Positions 53,309 to 55,372 of a DNA stretch of 55,372 nucleotides are shown here, in pieces (within the stretch, counting starts at the first letter, position 1; every line of letters starts with the position of its first letter). Source of the DNA: Syntrophobacterales bacterium (GTDB lineage: Bacteria; Desulfobacterota; Desulfobaccia; Desulfobaccales; 0-14-0-80-60-11); assembly GCA_020060385.1 (NCBI GenBank), contig JAGVAH010000010.1, positions 1-55,372 on the forward strand. Reading direction: 5' to 3'. Under the pieces are notes generated by a model. The model worked only from the letters and a program-made list of their open reading frames with translations. It did not search any database and had not been told where the DNA came from. Made by a program: the position numbers and the translations under genes.

Positions 53309-53362
53309 TCCCCCTTGAGTGATTATCAGAAAGTTTATGTTTTCCTAAAGGAGTTGTCAGCC

Positions 53363-55372
53363 ATGCACAGAAAGAGTTCAGTTTGGCATTTTATGGGAAG
53401 GGCCCTCCTGCCGGTTCTGGCCCTGGTCCTGATGGGGGGCCGGCCGGCCCTGGCGGCCCAGGATAAGTGGCCCAAACGCTTCGAACATCCCAAGGGCATG
53501 GTTGTCATGTACCAGCCCCAATTGGAAACCTATCAGGACGATAAACTCACGGGCCGGGCCGCGGTGTCGGTGAAGACCAGAACCATGAAGGCCCCGGTCT
53601 TTGGAGCCGTCTGGCTCTCCGGCCGGGTGGCGGTGGACCGGGATACCCGCATGGCCACCATTGATGAGGTCAAGGTCACGGACGCCAAATTTCCCAACGC
53701 CACCCCGGAGCAACTGGAGAAACTCAAGAACTTCCTCAATACGGAAATGGCGGACTGGAGCGTACCCATCTCCCTGGACCGGCTCCTGGCAGCCCTGGAG
53801 GTGGTGGAGAAGGAACAGGCCGGCGACCAGGGCCTGAAAAACGAGCCGCCCCGGATCATCTTCGTCAACCATCCCGCGGTGCTGGTCCCCCTGGACGGGG
53901 ACCCCAAGCTGCTGCCCCTCCCCAAATCCTCCCTGATGCGGGTGGCGAATACGCCCTTTCTGATGCTGTACGATACCGGGGCCAAGACCTATTACCTGAA
54001 GGGCGGCGCCGCCTGGCTGGCTGCGGGGGATTTGAAGGGCCCCTGGAAGGACCTGGAGAAAGTCCCGGAGGCCCTCACCAAGCTGGAGGAGACCGCCCAG
54101 AAAGCCGCGTCGGGTCAGGCCGCACCCAAAAAAGTGGAGGCCCAGGCCGGGAAGATGCCCGAGGTCATCGTCAGCACCGTGCCCGCGGAGCTGTTGGCCA
54201 CGGATGGAGAGCCCCAGTACACTCCCATTAAAGACACCAGCCTCCTGTATATGAGCAATACCGAGAGCAATATCTTCATGGACACGGCCACCCAGGACTA
54301 TTATGCCCTCATCTCCGGCCGCTGGTTCAAGACCAAATCCCTGGCGGACGGCCCCTGGAGCTACCTGGCCCCGAACCAGCTACCCGCCGACTTTGCCAAG
54401 ATCCCGGAAAACTCGGTGAAGGGTCTTGTCTTGGTGAGCGTCGCCGGCACTGCCCAGGCCAAAGAGGCGGTCTTGGAAAATTCCATTCCCCAGACCGCGG
54501 TCATCGACCGGAAAAAGGCCACCACCACGGTGAATTACGCGGGGGACCCCAAATTCGAGAAGATCGGGGACACCAACCTGGAATACGCGGTGAATACCGG
54601 CACGCCGGTCTTCAAGGAAGGGACCAAGTACTACGCGGTGGACCAGGGGGTGTGGTACGAGGCTGACTCCCCCAACGGCCTCTGGACCGTGTCGGTGACC
54701 CCTCCCGCCGAGGTGAACAAGATTCCCCCCAGCAACCCCCGTTACAACGCCAAGTACGTCAAGGTCTATGATTCCACGGAGGACACGGTCACCGTGGGCT
54801 ACACCCCCGGCTATACCGGCTCCTATGTGGACAACGGCACGGTGGCTTACGGCACGGGTTACAATTATGCGGGCTATTCCACCCCGGAGGCCTATATTCC
54901 GCCCCCGGCCACCTATGGCTACGCCGCGGCCTATGACCCCTACGCCGGCTCCTGGGGTTATCAGACCCCGTATTACAATCCCGCCAGCTGGCTCGTCCCC
55001 GGGCTGGTGGGTTTTGCCGCGGGCGCGGCCGTGGCCGCGGCCACCGGCCCCTGGTGGGGCCATGGCTACGGCTACTGGGGCGGCGGCGGCTGGTGGGGCG
55101 CCGGCGGCTATAACAATATCAACATCAATAATATTCATAATAATGTGATCAACCGGCATCCGGATCACCGCTGGGATCACGGGCGGCCCATCCATCACCC
55201 GGTGACCAGACCGGGAGAACGTCCGGGGCGGCCCTCGACCCTGCCCGCCAACCGGCCCAACCTCTATAACCGTCCGGGCAACGAGAATCGGCTGGCCTCC
55301 CGGCCCGGCCAACCTGGTACCCGCCCCGGCCAACCTGGCGCCCGGCCTGGAGGTGGGGCCACCGGCGGCAAG
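53363..55372 (+). CDS. large exported protein with Gly/Tyr/Trp/Asn-rich C-terminus, runs off the window
   Basis: At least 670 residues without a stop; the 3' end lies beyond the window. ATG 53363 with AAAGGAG about nine bases upstream; signal peptide ending near PALAAQ. The first 340 residues are a soluble region with repeated pieces (VNHPAVLVPLDGD; MLYDTGAKTYYLKG; LLYMSNTESNIFMDTATQDYY; GRWFKTKSLADGPWSY), each close to a beta-rich unit. Further similar units follow, then a Gly/Tyr/Trp-rich stretch (GYWGGGGWWGAGGYNNIN) and a Pro/Gly/Arg-rich, His-rich end. This resembles proteobacterial proteins annotated as carbohydrate-binding family V/XII; function unknown. Confidence 0.85.
   Translation, partial: MHRKSSVWHFMGRALLPVLALVLMGGRPALAAQDKWPKRFEHPKGMVVMYQPQLETYQDDKLTGRAAVSVKTRTMKAPVFGAVWLSGRVAVDRDTRMATIDEVKVTDAKFPNATPEQLEKLKNFLNTEMADWSVPISLDRLLAALEVVEKEQAGDQGLKNEPPRIIFVNHPAVLVPLDGDPKLLPLPKSSLMRVANTPFLMLYDTGAKTYYLKGGAAWLAAGDLKGPWKDLEKVPEALTKLEETAQKAASGQAAPKKVEAQAGKMPEVIVSTVPAELLATDGEPQYTPIKDTSLLYMSNTESNIFMDTATQDYYALISGRWFKTKSLADGPWSYLAPNQLPADFAKIPENSVKGLVLVSVAGTAQAKEAVLENSIPQTAVIDRKKATTTVNYAGDPKFEKIGDTNLEYAVNTGTPVFKEGTKYYAVDQGVWYEADSPNGLWTVSVTPPAEVNKIPPSNPRYNAKYVKVYDSTEDTVTVGYTPGYTGSYVDNGTVAYGTGYNYAGYSTPEAYIPPPATYGYAAAYDPYAGSWGYQTPYYNPASWLVPGLVGFAAGAAVAAATGPWWGHGYGYWGGGGWWGAGGYNNININNIHNNVINRHPDHRWDHGRPIHHPVTRPGERPGRPSTLPANRPNLYNRPGNENRLASRPGQPGTRPGQPGARPGGGATGGK

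Overview
The window looks like a chromosomal stretch from a GC-rich, Gram-negative, probably anaerobic bacterium, most plausibly a deltaproteobacterial (Desulfobacterota) lineage near the Desulfobacca/Syntrophobacter relatives. This is inference. It rests on the protein types (RpoH together with a CIRCE-controlled groE operon, a GYD protein, a TIGR00300-type LOR/SDH enzyme, a selenocysteine glutaredoxin-like gene, several lipoproteins) and on the high-GC codon use. No rRNA, tRNA, CRISPR array, integrase or transposase gene was seen.

Layout. 1-5.5 kb: the tail of a beta-helix-like reading frame, then groES-groEL on the minus strand behind a promoter and a CIRCE operator, then a two-gene unit pairing a zinc-dependent phospholipase C-like protein with an Ig/CARDB-like partner. 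5.8-18 kb: a MltD-like lytic transglycosylase, a secreted metallophosphoesterase, a membrane protein, a flavoprotein, rimO, a polyprenyl diphosphate synthase, an EF-G-like GTPase, and a loose cupin/MOSC/GYD/Mog group. 18-24.4 kb (minus): a small hypothetical, a Mut7-C protein, a LolB-like lipoprotein coupled to a TPR protein, then hisH-hisF-rpoH. 24.8-35 kb: the LOR/SDH enzyme, a 1186-residue FIST-PAS hybrid kinase, a cyclic-2,3-diphosphoglycerate-synthetase-like GTPase, and an aldehyde dehydrogenase next to a thiamine-diphosphate 2-oxoacid decarboxylase. 35-39.5 kb: a PKD-domain secreted protein, ftsB-TPR-efp and a 3D-domain protein. 40.4-43.7 kb (minus): a four-gene operon of a CNB-rhodanese-DoxX fusion, a lipoprotein, an AMIN protein and a glutaredoxin-like gene whose active-site cysteine codon is UGA. 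43.9-50 kb: a family 2 glycosyltransferase, a CrtC/AttH-like protein, a gamma-glutamylcyclotransferase-like protein, an SH3 lipoprotein and a DUF389 protein. 50.7 kb to the end: a patatin-like lipoprotein interrupted by UAG, an unknown exported protein, and a large exported protein that runs off the window.

Two things stand out. The first is the probable selenoprotein at 40417-40632: the in-frame UGA sits exactly at the glutaredoxin redox position and is followed by a hairpin with bacterial SECIS geometry. The second is a set of at least eleven short tracts with a strict 7-base period but different unit sequences, almost all at gene ends. They recall the heptanucleotide STRR elements of cyanobacteria. 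One of them (four perfect copies) lies between the only ATG of rimO and its conserved core. The window also carries several dispersed palindromic, MITE-like repeats.

Three genes have broken frames: efp (one base missing), the TPR protein at 20-21.8 kb (its signal peptide is out of frame across a run of eight G), and the patatin gene (UAG). The first two may be sequencing or assembly indels, so frames near G/C runs here deserve caution.
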